Positions 9,974-20,962 of a stretch of DNA of 64,000 bases are shown in pieces. The first letter of the stretch is position 1, and each line of letters starts with the position of its first letter. A program made the translations under genes and the position numbers. The stretch is taken from assembly GCF_011074885.1 (NCBI RefSeq), contig NC_054687.1:806001-870000 (forward strand). The letters run 5' to 3'. The notes beneath the pieces were generated by a model. It was not told the origin of the DNA. It was given only the letters and a program-made list of their open reading frames with translations, and did not search any database. Origin of the DNA: Brettanomyces bruxellensis (lineage: Eukaryota; Ascomycota; Pichiomycetes; Pichiales; Pichiaceae).

Positions 9974-10870
9974 TTGTCAATCAATGAAATGCTTAGGTTT
10001 ATTTAGAAAAGGAAGATAAAATAAGCAGCTCGGTCAAAATGATTGCATAATTTTGAATGCTGAAAATACCAAAGTGCACAAATTTCGCATGTCTGAAAAA
10101 TAAGAATGCACTCCCTGATATAGCATTAACAAATACTCGGAAGGTCTACTTTTGGTTATTACTGATTTATTGTGAACAACAACGGCTACCAAATCAAAAC
10201 GGCTTACTTGCTACTCTATTTATGGACGCTTCTAACAGAACTAAGATAACATTAAGGTTGAAACAAAAATTAAGATATAGAAATGGCACAAAAAAGGAAG
10301 ATCAGATTTGAGTTTTTCCTCACCTGACCACCCACTTTCTGCATCACAAAAATATCCATGCTAGACCAAAAGAGACATCTTCTGGCCGTTGCTATGACAG
10401 TGAGTTGTAAAGATGATGATATTGATGAAAAAACCAACATGTTGAAAAGAAAGCTGTAAGCATTGGTGTATTCCTCGTGCTTTTTTTTTTTAGATAATAT
10501 ATGATGAAACAGTAACGCTTACACCTAACTAACAACATAATTAAAGCGCTGCTGGAAAATAAACTGAAGAAGAACTGAATGAACATTCTCCAATTACTAT
10601 TAACCTTATTCCTCTAGACACGTAGTTTCGTAAAGCAAAACATGATATTAGATGGTGTAGAAAGAGAAAAAAAAGCAATACGGCCAAATGAATGTATGCA
10701 CTAGTAGTTATATGTAAAATGGAAGAACTATCAAATCAGCAGCTAAGCATTTACCAGCGTTAGTGAAAGTTATTGTGACGATGGATTCGAAGTGTGGAAC
10801 ATTTTAGATGGTGTTGAGTTGGTCTTTTTTTTTATTTTCTTTTGCGCGTTGATGGTTAATGAGAATGCAT
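9974..10870. other. Spacer between WHI2 and RPL6
   Basis: About 900 bp. It contains the WHI2 upstream region and the 3' flank of RPL6, AT-rich with short A/T runs. Only short ORFs without family features occur, and I see no RNA gene. Confidence 0.4.
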
Positions 10871-11401
10871 TCAGAATCTCATAGCATGTGGCTTGTCACC
10901 GTTCTTCAAAGAGAAAGAAGTAGCAAGGTATTGCTTCAAGAGAGGAGTCTTCTTAACCTCAGTGATCAAGAACTTGTCGACAGTCTTCTGGTCCTCGATT
11001 CTCTCAGCCTTAATAACCTTCTTGGCACCTGCTTCGTTGAAGAAATCAGCCTCGGACTTCTTGGAAGATGGCTTCTTCTCTCTGGCAAAGTAAGCGACAT
11101 TGAACTTGGCCAAGTCAAGACCCTCCAAGGAAACTCTAGTGGAGGTAGCAATGACGTATCTTGAGTTGACTCTTCTCAAAGGAACACCGTTAACCTTGAA
11201 AGGACCAGAAACGAGCAAAGTGCTGTCCTCCAAAGGCTTCAAGTAAACAACTCTCTTACCTCTGAATCTGCCGGCCAACAAGATCAAAACGGTACCTGGG
11301 ACCAAAGACTTTCTTAGCTTCTGTGGTCTGACAGCCTTTCTTGTCTTTTTAGCAACTGGGGCGTCATGGGACTTGTACCACTTTGGAACTGGAGCAGTCA
11401 T
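10871..11401 (-). CDS. RPL6: 60S ribosomal protein L6 (eL6)
   Basis: 176 residues, the same length as yeast Rpl6A/B. It is a structural protein of the large cytosolic subunit. Seen: the eL6 core [20 protein letters not shown], then [14 protein letters not shown] and [13 protein letters not shown], and the C-terminal [23 protein letters not shown]. Codon use is strongly biased to TTG, AGA, GTC, ACC and AAG, as expected for a ribosomal protein gene, and differs from neighbours. Yeast RPL6 genes carry an early intron, but here the frame opens at the ATG with no intron sign. Only one copy lies in this window. Confidence 0.97.
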   Translation of the reverse strand: MTAPVPKWYKSHDAPVAKKTRKAVRPQKLRKSLVPGTVLILLAGRFRGKRVVYLKPLEDSTLLVSGPFKVNGVPLRRVNSRYVIATSTRVSLEGLDLAKFNVAYFAREKKPSSKKSEADFFNEAGAKKVIKAERIEDQKTVDKFLITEVKKTPLLKQYLATSFSLKNGDKPHAMRF

Positions 11402-12003
11402 TCTTGCAAGATGGTTCTATTCCTTTGTTTTGAACTGAAAAGTTCTGTTAACTTGAGAATGGATGTTGATACAGAAAGCAAGTATGCGAAAACCTTAAAT
11501 CTCTAAGAAGCTTTCTACTGCTGCCTATAGACTATCTATGCTGGCCCTACTCTTAAAATTGAAGTCCATACTTTCGCGACGATGAAAAAAAAAAAATTGG
11601 AGAAAAAAAATGAAACAAAAAAAAATTGGCAGACGTGCGTTTTGGCTCTATCGCGCCTGATTTCTTGGGCTGCCGTGGACGCGCGGCGGTGAGTCAGAGA
11701 TAGCCCGCAAAAATTGCTGACTCCACCCGGGGGCTTTTCGCGAATAATCCAACTGCTAGGAAAAACAAATAGCGGTGCGAGGTGTAATAATAACCGCGCT
11801 TATCATGTGACCACACGGAGGATCTGCATATGGATGCCGAACTGGGAAGACGTGCTTACTATTTAGCAGTGGTTAATTATAACACCGGATAGCTGGTATT
11901 ATCAAAGAAGTTACAGCGAAAAGACGCCATTATATTAGTTATGTATTTGTACTTATACGGAAAAAAGTATGCTAAACAAATGCACCCTGCACGTTTATAA
12001 ACA
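11402..12003. promoter_or_regulatory. RPL6 promoter region
   Basis: 600 bp between RPL6 and the DPH6 stop. Just upstream of RPL6 are A-rich tracts (11580-11630), then a GC-richer stretch with CATGTGACC (about 11805). No Rap1 consensus is evident. I cannot assign a specific activator from the sequence. Confidence 0.4.
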
Positions 12004-13845
12004 TCAGTTTTGGACAATTGCGTACTTAAACTTCTTCATTTCACTATTGTAAACATTGATGCAGGGAACAAATTCATAGCTAAGACTCACAAGCTGCTTA
12101 AGGTTGTCAGCTTTACAAAAAATGGTGTAGTGCGACTCGGCAGAAAGGCTTGCTTGATCTAAGCTATCCGTGAAAAGCACGTGGATTCTATCTCTAATAT
12201 TTTTAACTTTGATCGTATCATCATCATCATACATGCTATTATTCTTATAGCCTATCCCACTCCATTCAACAGAAGCACTCTTAGGCAATTCTTCAATCTG
12301 ACTTATGACAAAATTACCAGCATACTTGCTTTCTCCCATATATTTCTTCTGAATTTCCACCACCGTAGAAAGCCAAGATGCATCTTTAATGTATGCTGTT
12401 AGGAGTAATGTTTCATTATAGCCAGTCACTTCCTCAACACGGCTGAGATGCTGAAGAGCCAATGCAGTTGATTTATCTTGTGGGTATGAGCATAATGCCA
12501 TACCTTTTGGAATTAGAGGAATTTGACCACTTAAGTATGCTGTTCCCTCACTGTAATCCATAATAGTTTGAGAGTATGGACCAATGTTAGAAGGTGCCCA
12601 ATAGGACCGACTCTGGACATGGAGTCCGAGTTTTTGGGCTATATCTGGAATCACTTTTGCAGACATCAAAGCACAAATTCCTTCTGGAAGACTCGACTGA
12701 ACACAACAGCGTGCTGGAGGCAAAGGCTTTGTGAAGTAACTTTTATAAATGCCGTTTATTTCACTAAAGTTGTCCATATTGCTAACGAACAAATCCACAG
12801 ACTGTACATTTGCAAATGTGCAATGAGATGAAGCCAAAAATTCAGAGAACTGCTCAAAGATGTCTCTAATTTGCTGGCTCACAGTTTCAGCGGTCGAGCT
12901 CAAGTTATCGATGTAAATCTTTGATGCCACCAGCTTGCAATTCGCTGTCCACATGCAAGCTTTTGACTTGTAAGTTTTTGGAATTGTGGTAACTGATTCG
13001 GCGCATTGGACTTCTTCGGATCCTTTATCGAACTCTAAAAATGGATCGGCAAAAAGAGGTGGCTGTTCAATGTATTGCAACCAGGTTTTTGGATCAGGTA
13101 AAGGCGGCACCTTCTCCTCAACATCAACTTTAAGCTTCAAATACCAAACTTCATCACTCGTGTGTCTCACAACCTCTTTTTCCTTAATCACTAATCGTCC
13201 ATACTTGAAAAATGGTGCATCCAAAACTAAGGTTTCGAATTCACCTCCTTCTCCACACACGTTAACACCAAACTTGGAGTTTAAGTCAGACAAAATCGGA
13301 TATGCTTGCTGTAAAGTCAAGCCAAGGTGTTTATCCTTGAGTCCAATGGCTGCAACCTTTATAAGAATTGCCTCCAGCCCCGATTTGCACATTTCTTGCA
13401 TCAACTCAGCCTGATCTCGTTGCCAGAGATACGACAAACTTGTCAAACCCAACCTGTTGCAAACATTTTCAACCCTGGTTCGTTGGTAATTTGAGAGAAT
13501 TGCACCTACACTTACAGCCTCAACATCAGGATGCTTCTTTATCACTAAGCTTAGTAACTTGAATAAATCTTCAGTCTCATCATTATCTGTTTTAGCGTAC
13601 TCCAATTTTTTGTTGGCAGCAGTACCAGTTATCATTTGCGAATATAATGGCTTACCTATACATTTCGCGTAGTACCGTAAGGCATCGTAACCCACAGTTT
13701 GATACATGAATGAATCAATCTCTTCTTCTCCGGTTGGAGGTGGATATAAATTGGCTAAACAAACAAGATCATGCCCGTTTGCTAAACAGTGAAGAATATT
13801 AAAGCATGAATCCTTTCCTCCAGATACTAGGGCTACAAACTTCAT
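12004..13845 (-). CDS. DPH6: Diphthine-ammonia ligase Dph6
   Basis: 613 residues. The enzyme catalyses the last step of diphthamide synthesis on eEF2, the ATP-dependent amidation of diphthine in the cytosol. Residues 1-230 form the ATP-pyrophosphatase domain, with the PP-loop SGGKDS at 8-13 and the CGEGGEFETLVLDAP block near 200. The C-terminal half contains two RidA/YjgF-like domains, the second with NIGPYSQ and YLSGQIPLIP. This is the fused domain order seen in yeast Dph6 (685 residues); the present protein is shorter in linkers. The start ATG is followed directly by MKFVALVSGGKDS, which fixes it. It is divergent from the next gene. Confidence 0.93.
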   Translation of the reverse strand: MKFVALVSGGKDSCFNILHCLANGHDLVCLANLYPPPTGEEEIDSFMYQTVGYDALRYYAKCIGKPLYSQMITGTAANKKLEYAKTDNDETEDLFKLLSLVIKKHPDVEAVSVGAILSNYQRTRVENVCNRLGLTSLSYLWQRDQAELMQEMCKSGLEAILIKVAAIGLKDKHLGLTLQQAYPILSDLNSKFGVNVCGEGGEFETLVLDAPFFKYGRLVIKEKEVVRHTSDEVWYLKLKVDVEEKVPPLPDPKTWLQYIEQPPLFADPFLEFDKGSEEVQCAESVTTIPKTYKSKACMWTANCKLVASKIYIDNLSSTAETVSQQIRDIFEQFSEFLASSHCTFANVQSVDLFVSNMDNFSEINGIYKSYFTKPLPPARCCVQSSLPEGICALMSAKVIPDIAQKLGLHVQSRSYWAPSNIGPYSQTIMDYSEGTAYLSGQIPLIPKGMALCSYPQDKSTALALQHLSRVEEVTGYNETLLLTAYIKDASWLSTVVEIQKKYMGESKYAGNFVISQIEELPKSASVEWSGIGYKNNSMYDDDDTIKVKNIRDRIHVLFTDSLDQASLSAESHYTIFCKADNLKQLVSLSYEFVPCINVYNSEMKKFKYAIVQN

Positions 13846-14447
13846 GGTTGCAAAATCCTAGTTTGCAACAAGATCTCAATTATTGATTTGAAGAAATTCA
13901 AGTGAACGTAACTTTGAATGATGGTTCAATCATGGATATATGATAAGACAACAAAACGAAATTATAGTCTTGATAAGGGCTGAAATTTCAATCTAGTTGG
14001 GGGAGGGGTAGAAAAAATAAGCAAATTGAAAATATCATGATTACCATTATGAAACCTCAAAAAAAAAAAAAAAATTGAGTGCACACTTATTTGACGCCGA
14101 CGAAAAAGGGATACAGAGAAAATATACCACTACCTCTGATTTAAAGTTAGTTCACACCTGCGAGTATTATTCACTTTTTCGCATACACAAATCGGAATTA
14201 TTACCTCTCTATACAACTAAAGTACAAACAACAGGGGAAAAAGGAACAAGGACAAATTTAATACAACCAAAATAAATTTATACATATACACGTTTAAACG
14301 ACTATTTTGGACAGCAAGAGCAGACTAGAACACACTTCAAAACAATATCAGGAACCAATTAATCCAACAAACAGCAAAGGAACAAGCAGATAATTTGAAA
14401 ACAAGTGAAGTAATCAATCATTTGGCCCATCAAGAATTTATAAGGTA
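13846..14447. promoter_or_regulatory. Divergent promoter of DPH6 and the CxxC gene
   Basis: 602 bp, AT-rich, with an A15-type run at about 14060-14074. The leader of the plus-strand gene is A-rich. Nothing else was recognised. Confidence 0.4.
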
Positions 14448-15260
14448 ATGAGTTTATCAAATAAAATATGCTCAGTGTGTCATTCAACGTGGCTTACTGA
14501 TAGTCCGGAGCAGATGGCCTACGGGGTTTGTGGAAAATGTCGCAGGAAACAAAGAAGGCAAAGGAGGAAACAAAAAAAACGGAAACCTGGAATGAATTTC
14601 GGGAATACACAGCTAGCTTTACAGTATAACGATTCAAGACGATCACCCAAACGTGAGTATGGACACAACTATGGAAAACCTCCTTTTTCAGCAGGGCCAA
14701 ACAACATGAACTTTCGGCTGGTCCCGGAAGGGCCTAAAAGTGACATGATTAATCCAAATGACGGTTCATCACTTCGGATCAAGAATGCACATCTAAACGC
14801 TTCACCAGAGATGCACCAGCTCATTAGTGAAAAATTCGGCCATGAATATGGTGAGCAACTAGGGGAAAAAGAGTTAGAACAGTACCACGAACAAACCAGT
14901 AAGATATTAGATCTTTTCAAGAAGGCTCAAATACTTGCGAGAAATTCTAAGATTTCTCGTATAAAGGCGTGTAGCCAGCGGCTAAAAGTAGAACAGCAAC
15001 TAAGGAAGCAAGAAAGAAAATCTCTGGAGAAACTGGAACTCAGGAAAAGGGGAAGACTTGATTTATGTCGGATGATGCCATCGTATCCTTGTGCCTTTGA
15101 TGAGGCGGAGCTGGCAGTAGATGATTTTAATCCAAGACGAATATATACGGGAGATAAGAAACCTCCTTCAAGATTTTATGGAAACAGTCCAGTAAATTCT
15201 CCATCATATTATGGCCAATCAAGAACAGCATCTCCATATGAGGGAGATTCAGATGCCTGA
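14448..15260 (+). CDS. Unknown protein with CxxC-x16-CxxC zinc knuckle
   Basis: 270 residues. Four cysteines at 8, 11, 28 and 31 (CSVC...CGKC) form a likely zinc ribbon at the very N-terminus, followed at once by a very basic tract rich in Arg/Lys/Gln (about 32-48) that could act as an NLS or nucleic-acid contact. The centre (about 125-200) is a charged helix with coiled-coil look (EQLGEKELEQYHEQTSKIL and a long K/E/L stretch). The C-terminal third is Ser/Pro/Tyr-rich with three SP sites (NSPVNSP, TASP) that could be kinase targets. I do not recognise the family. It may be a fast-evolving regulator; nothing around it explains its role. The start is chosen at the only ATG before the first Cys pair. 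Confidence 0.75.
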   Translation: MSLSNKICSVCHSTWLTDSPEQMAYGVCGKCRRKQRRQRRKQKKRKPGMNFGNTQLALQYNDSRRSPKREYGHNYGKPPFSAGPNNMNFRLVPEGPKSDMINPNDGSSLRIKNAHLNASPEMHQLISEKFGHEYGEQLGEKELEQYHEQTSKILDLFKKAQILARNSKISRIKACSQRLKVEQQLRKQERKSLEKLELRKRGRLDLCRMMPSYPCAFDEAELAVDDFNPRRIYTGDKKPPSRFYGNSPVNSPSYYGQSRTASPYEGDSDA

Positions 15261-15920
15261 ATATCCAAGAAAAAAGCCGGAAGGAGTTGCAATTCACGAA
15301 ATTGCCATCAAGATAATCCGGCTTTCCATAAAATTACACATGTAATGCGATCTGTATGTAACCTTTACATATTTACGGCAGTGTAGACATGTTGCCCCTG
15401 CTGAAAATTATGGTTACAATTTCAGAAAAGAAACGAAAGAAGGATCAAATAAACATTACTTGGACCTTGAAAAGGAAAGAAAAAAAAAAATAAAAAAGGA
15501 TTGTCGCTCCTTTTTTTTTTTGTGTGCCTATACGTGTTTACGTTTTTGTGTATGCACACTGATATTTGTATATACCCCTTTCGATACAAAAGAATTTGGG
15601 AAAGTATATCTTGCCCGAAAATATTTTGTTCGAACAAAGGTATAAATAGGCCTATATATCCTACACTTTGGAACTGGTGCTTGTTGCGATATAATCGTTT
15701 TAACAAGCTTTTCTTCATCGAACAGTCTTTTTGGGAGATATTACATTGAATATTTCCGGGATATATCATTTTTAAACCTAACACACAGTGCTGTACACTC
15801 AGAGCACACAAATACAAAACAAATACTGAAAGCAAAAAAAAAAATAACGACAAAAACAACACAAATAAGAAAATTAAAAAAACCAAAATAACACAATTAA
15901 CAAACAACAACACTAACAAA
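15261..15920. other. Spacer upstream of ENG2
   Basis: 660 bp. A stem with AAAAGCCGGA and TCCGGCTTT arms lies at about 15271-15330, just after the stop of the preceding gene, and may belong to its 3' UTR. The last 130 bp before the ENG2 start are almost pure A/C with very few T or G, typical of an unstructured yeast 5' leader. Confidence 0.4.
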
Positions 15921-18128
15921 ATGACAGGTATGTATGCCACTGCGAAAGTATAATACCCATTTCAGAAAATGTTACTAACATAGTCGATTGTCAAACCTAA
16001 CAGCTCAAACTTCAGGCACTATTTTCAATGCAGTTTCAACTGCAGCACCATCCTCAACTACAAGAGGCTTGCCAGCACTGTTTCAATTCCTTCGGGGGTG
16101 AGCACGTCTGCACCTATTCAAACAAACAACTTCTGGGGTAACTTAACTTTGGGAAGCCAGAATTCATATGTTTACACACATCCGTACGTAGAGTGGGTTT
16201 CGAAAGATACAAACTTTGAAGGACTCGCAATCTCGCACCAGGATGCATCTCAAAGGGTGTTAGGTGCGACAAATTCCGAGGGGGCAAGCAGCTACTTTTA
16301 TATGGCAGCAGGTAACAAGTGCATGGTTCTTGGATCGTCAGATTTTGACAGCAACGTTAGCATCAAGCTCACAAACTTGGCAAAGATGTCTGTTGACTTG
16401 ACAATTCAAAGCTCTTCGGCAGGATACCTAAAGGCCTCGCTTTTGCAGGGTATGGGTATGATTACTGGAGTGTATTACGATCTCATTCCAGAGATTCACT
16501 CTGGAATTGGTATCAAGTCAGTCACCGGCGGAACGGCACCAAGATCAGGCACCAACAAGTACAAGATTACTCTTAATGATGATCGTGTCTGGTTGATGTA
16601 CGTGACGTTCAGCGACAATCAAACCTGTCAGTTTGCCTTAAAGGACAACTACCACATTATTGGATCGAACTCGATCAACAACTGCCTTATCCAGGTGGCG
16701 CGTGGAGATTACAGTAGTGCTTACGATGCGGCAGCCGGATGCTATCCAACTGCAGCCACACTAAAGGCTTCGGTTAGTGGCTCAACGGCTAAATACTCGT
16801 TCAACTATGCGACATCAGGCAGTTCCAACAAGGGAGTGCCTATCCTGTATGCGTTACCTCATCAGGTGAATTCGTTCACGTCTACAACTTCAAGTGGTAA
16901 AACTTCGGCCACTCTTGCAGACACGGTTCACGGTACGATGACGGGATACTTGACCTCGATTTTCGAGATGTCCGAAACCTTGCCGATAAGCGTTGGGGTT
17001 GATCCATGGAGCTCCATTTCCGGATGGTCAAAACCAACGTACACGACATCTCAGTTGGCTTCAATCAAGACTGCGGCCACCAGCGATGCCGGCAAGGATG
17101 TTTCCAGTCTTTCTAACTTGGACTCCATGTACTACAGTGGCAAGATACTCGACAAGTATGCTTACGTGCTCTACGTGTTGTACTACGTGGTGAAGGACAC
17201 TTCTGCAACGAAGACGTTTCTCGCAAAGATGAAAACTGCAATCGAGAGATTCAGCAACAACTCGCAGACCTACCCACTTTGCTACGAGACAAGGTGGAAA
17301 GGGCTGTGCTCCACGGGAGGAATGGAGAGCGGTGATAGTGCTGCTGATTTTGGCAATGCCTTCTACAACGACCATCATTTCCACTACGGTTACCATATCC
17401 ATGCTGCAGCCCTTACTGCATATATTGACAAGGCATTGGGTGGCACGTGGTACAAAAATATAACCGACTGGGTGAATTTGATGGTGAGAGATGTGGCCAA
17501 CCCAAGCGAGAGCGACACCTATTTCCCCGTTTTTAGGAACTTCGACTTCTTTATTGGACACTCTTTTGCGCACGGAATCACAGTTTATGCCGATGGCAAA
17601 GATGAAGAAAGCTCCAGCGAGGACTACAACTTCAGCTATGGCATGAAGATCTGGTCAAAGGTGATTTCTGACACAAACATGGAAGCCAGGGCCAACCTCA
17701 TGCTTGCCATTACGAAAAGATCAATGGGCCTCTACATGCTCTATAAGAGTGACAACACTGTGATGCCATCTGGATTCATCAAGAACTACGTGAGCGGCAT
17801 CAAGTTCGAAAACAAAATTGACCACACCACGTACTTTGGAACAAACGTTGAGTACATTCATGGTATCCACATGTTGCCCGTGACTCCGATTTCGAGCTTT
17901 ATCAGGACTCCCGAGTTCGTGAAGCAAGAGTGGGAAAATGGCGTTCTTAAGAGTATTGTTGGAAGCGTTGACTCTGGCTGGAAGGGAATCCTATACTGGA
18001 ATGTTGCTTTGTATGATCCTGCCACTTCCTACAACTTTTTCAACAGCAGCAGTTTCAGCAACAATTGGCTAGATGATGGAATGACAAAAACTTGGGCTCT
18101 CACATACAGTGCTGCAGCTCAACAGTAA
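15921..18128 (+). CDS. ENG2: Endo-1,3-beta-glucanase, GH81 (Eng2/Acf2-like), apparent frameshift
   Basis: GH81 enzyme that hydrolyses 1,3-beta-glucan. No signal peptide, so it resembles the non-secreted Eng2/Acf2 rather than Eng1/Dse4. Exon 1 is only ATGACAG (15921-15927). After the intron the frame reads MTAQTSGTIFNAVSTAAP, matching the IF-PIST-AP start of GH81 proteins. Near 16077-16083 the frame must shift by one missing base to continue as VSIPSGVSTSAP and NNFWGNLTLG, after which it is open to 18128. The body is complete: YNDHHFHYGYH (conserved Asp), DGKDEESSSEDYNF (catalytic Glu region), FENKIDHTTYFG, and the ending WLDDGMTKTWALTYS like the yeast protein. About 700 residues in all. Codon use is normal. 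The frameshift may be a real lesion or a sequence error. Confidence 0.85.
15928..16003 (+). other. Spliceosomal intron of ENG2
   Basis: Donor GTATGT at 15928, perfect branch sequence TACTAAC at 15973-15979, acceptor CCTAACAG ending at 16003. The nearer ATAG lies only about 5 bases after the branch adenosine and is unlikely to be used. The intron interrupts codon 3. A second possible acceptor (TTCAG at 16015) would delete four codons and keep the frame. Confidence 0.85.
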
Positions 18129-19235
18129 AAAAGATAAAGAGGAAGCAGTTAGGAGAAAAATGAAGACAATATGATGAGAAAGTGAAATGAAAGCAAAAAG
18201 TGAGACAATCATCCTTTGATCCGCAAAGTATTTTCTTTGATGCAATTACCTGCAAGTATTTTGAAGATTTCAAGTTTGCGGATTGTCATTTTTATCGTGT
18301 CTTCGTTTCACATACTATATATGTATGATCCAGTGTATATGAATCAGTTGGTGATTCGATACCTAAGATGCTGAAAGTGACATGATATCTTTTATTTTTA
18401 CTTTCACTTCACTTTAATTCTCTTTCTTAGTTTTCTTTACTTTACTCTACTTGTACTTATTTTTCTTTACTTTACTCTACCTCTACTTATTTTTCTTTAC
18501 TTTATTCTACTTATTTTTCTTTACTTTATCCTACTTATCTTTCTTTACCTTACTTACTTTATTTCCTTACTTTACTTTATCTACTTTACTTTTATTTCAT
18601 TTTCTTTATTTTCGTGCTCTCTCACCGGATATGCCAAACACTGCTGTGCATCCTCTCCTGTATGACTTGTGTTCATACATCTTTGTCACTACATATTTTT
18701 CACACACTACAATTTTTTTTTAGTTCCTCGGTAAACATAAATAAGCTTTTAACAATAGATCAATTTATGAGGAAAAGTGGGCCAAGATAACAGAAAATAA
18801 ATAACTAGTGCGAAAAGCATGGCAGGCGCCAAAAAAAAAGCGCTTTAGCACTATTTCGCAAAATGTGGTACCTCGCCAACAGTTTCCAATTTGCAGGCTC
18901 CCGCATCGACAGTAGAGTAAAAATCTGGAAACTGTTAGAGAAGACAAGCCGCGCATTCCCGATTGGGAACTCCATTTTCTAAATTCGATGACTCCGAGAT
19001 CAGGTGAGGAGATAGAACGGTAACTTTCACTAGCTTTGGTGTGATTGCCACTTTAAACGTGCCTTGGATGGGACAATAGAATTCTCGCAGGGATTCTGTG
19101 AAAGTTTGACATATAAGTAGGCATGAATTTCATGCAGAAAGTCGAAATTGCAACTTTTAAAGTAGAAGATTGAATCCATACATTTTTTTCTTCTCGAGGC
19201 TAGATAAGACAAATTCAAAGCATAAAGCATATATA
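18129..19235. other. Spacer between ENG2 and PUT1
   Basis: 1.1 kb. Holds a CTTTACTTTACTCTAC tandem repeat (18431-18560) and, downstream, the PUT1 promoter. No perfect CGG-N10-CCG Put3 site was found. No RNA gene was recognised. Confidence 0.4.
18431..18560 (+). repeat. Degenerate pyrimidine tandem repeat, unit 24-30 bp
   Basis: Two units of 30 bp and two of 24 bp, each beginning TTTTCTTTACTTTA and ending CTACTTAT, followed by more diverged copies to about 18600. It lies in the ENG2 3' flank. Confidence 0.85.
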
Positions 19236-20645
19236 ATGTCTGCATCGCAATTAAGAGGTGTACTTCTTGTTTCATCAAAGCAGGCGGCACGAAATAGTGC
19301 TGTGTGTTTTGTCAGGCAGCCGGCTGTGTCTGTTTTGACAAGAAGATACATATCCAGCTCTAGAAAAGATATGACAAGTGCTACTGTGCATTCACAAACA
19401 TCAGAAACAAAGCCACAAACTGGCAGTTACTTGGACACACTAAGCTCATCAGAGCTATTTGGATACGGTGTGATTGGATTATGCACCCTTTCCCGGCCGA
19501 TTCTAAACCTTGCAATCAAGATTTTCCCCTTCACTCCGCTTTGGATGATAAAACTTCTCGTTTACAAGAATTACTGTGGTGGAGACACCATTCCAGATGT
19601 TATGAAGACAGGTGAGCGTTTGAGCCAGCGAGGAATTAGAAATATGATGGTTTCATACACCGTGGAGGCCTGTGATGGCAAGAAGATGTCTGTGAGCATC
19701 GATACAATTATAAACGAAACGAAAAAGTCAGTGACAGATCTTTTGGTGCCTCACACAGTGAGAATGATCAAGGAGGTGGGTGTTGATCATATAAACGAAG
19801 TTCCACCGGGATATGTTGCATTGAAACCAACTGGTCTAATCGAGAATGCTGCAAACATTCTTCTTCATTACAAGGAGCCTGCATACCAGGCAAGATTCAA
19901 GCAGTTGTACGACACATGCGTTGACATAATTGCGGAATGTGAGAGTGCCAATGCTGCCTTGCTCAAGCAGTACCCAACCAGGAAGGCACCTTTCATCTGT
20001 GCAATTGTCGATGCCGAGAGAAACGATCTTCAACAAGCAGTTTACAAGCTTCAGAGAGACTTGTATGCTCGCTTCAACAAGGAGAAATCGGTTGTTGTGG
20101 GAACCATGCAGATGTATTTGAAAGAATCGTCTCCGAACTTGTTGAAAGAGGACGAATACGCACGTAAGGGTGGCTACAAGATTGGCTGGAAGCTTGTTAG
20201 AGGAGCATACATCCACTCCGAACCTGATAGAGGAGTTATTCAAGACACTAAGAGCGACACGGATGCAAACTACGACTCTGGAATCAAGAATACTTTGGCA
20301 AACATGTGTTCTAAAAGCCCAACAGTCGGCCATTTAGTGGTTGCTTCTCACAATGCCGATACACAGCGTATGGCCAGTGATCTGCTTGATAAGATTACAG
20401 ATCCTGGTGTGAAGGCTAACGTGGTTCAAGCTCAGTTGCTTGGAATGGGCGACAACATTACTTATTACTTGATCAAGCACAGAAACGCAAAGAATCTCAT
20501 AAAATACGTTCCATGGGGACCCCCATTAGAGACAAAGGAGTATTTATTGAGAAGACTACAGGAGAATGGAGATGCAGTCAGGGCAGACAGTGGCTGGCCA
20601 TTGGTCAAAGGCGTTGTTAAATCTCTTTTCAGAAAGGTTTTCTGA
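19236..20645 (+). CDS. PUT1: Proline dehydrogenase, mitochondrial
   Basis: 469 residues (yeast 476). FAD enzyme that oxidises proline to pyrroline-5-carboxylate in the mitochondrial matrix, the first step of proline use as nitrogen source. The N-terminus (MSASQLRGVLLVSSKQAARN, then more Arg/Ser) is a typical targeting presequence. The barrel motifs are intact: KLVRGAYIHSE with GVIQDTKSDTDANYD, VVASHNADT, and QLLGMGDNITY. The start is taken at the ATG at 19236; the frame is open 22 codons further upstream but has no ATG there. Yeast PUT1 is induced by Put3 with proline; no clear Put3 site is visible here. Confidence 0.95.
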   Translation: MSASQLRGVLLVSSKQAARNSAVCFVRQPAVSVLTRRYISSSRKDMTSATVHSQTSETKPQTGSYLDTLSSSELFGYGVIGLCTLSRPILNLAIKIFPFTPLWMIKLLVYKNYCGGDTIPDVMKTGERLSQRGIRNMMVSYTVEACDGKKMSVSIDTIINETKKSVTDLLVPHTVRMIKEVGVDHINEVPPGYVALKPTGLIENAANILLHYKEPAYQARFKQLYDTCVDIIAECESANAALLKQYPTRKAPFICAIVDAERNDLQQAVYKLQRDLYARFNKEKSVVVGTMQMYLKESSPNLLKEDEYARKGGYKIGWKLVRGAYIHSEPDRGVIQDTKSDTDANYDSGIKNTLANMCSKSPTVGHLVVASHNADTQRMASDLLDKITDPGVKANVVQAQLLGMGDNITYYLIKHRNAKNLIKYVPWGPPLETKEYLLRRLQENGDAVRADSGWPLVKGVVKSLFRKVF

Positions 20646-20962
20646 GCTAGATATTTTTAGATGGAGTTTGAGTTAGTTTCTAGCTAGATACCTTTAGGAA
20701 GTTATTTTAAACTAGAACTCGCTATTTTCTCTCGCTCGCTACATTACTTGAAGTGACTTAATGTATTTATTTTGTTCAAGACTCGTAGGAAGGTAAAAAT
20801 GTAAAAGTGCTGGCCGCAGGTTCAAAATGATAAGATTAAGCTAAGTTGTGAACATTGTGACAGGAAAAGTGAAGAGCAGTAGATGTTGTGAAGTGTAGCC
20901 GTAGTCAATAGTAGATGTAGTAAAGGATAATAAGCATAGTAAAGTATAACACTGCGTATGAG
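20646..20962. other. Convergent spacer PUT1/CWC15
   Basis: 317 bp between two convergent stops. Contains short TAG/AGT-rich degenerate repeats (TAGCTAGATA near 20650 and 20690; AGTAGATGTAGT near 20880-20920). No gene seen. Confidence 0.4.

Noticed and set aside
15422..15940. 172-codon hydrophobic frame on the minus strand before ENG2
   Set aside because: It is the complement of an A-rich leader, giving Phe/Leu runs; no ATG context and no motif.
15973..15983. Earlier ENG2 acceptor CATAG after the branch point
   Set aside because: Only about five bases from the branch adenosine, too close for normal splicing; the acceptor at 16003 gives the expected GH81 N-terminus.
19170..19235. PUT1 start 22 codons upstream
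   Set aside because: The codon there is TTG and the sequence before the ATG at 19236 lacks presequence character.
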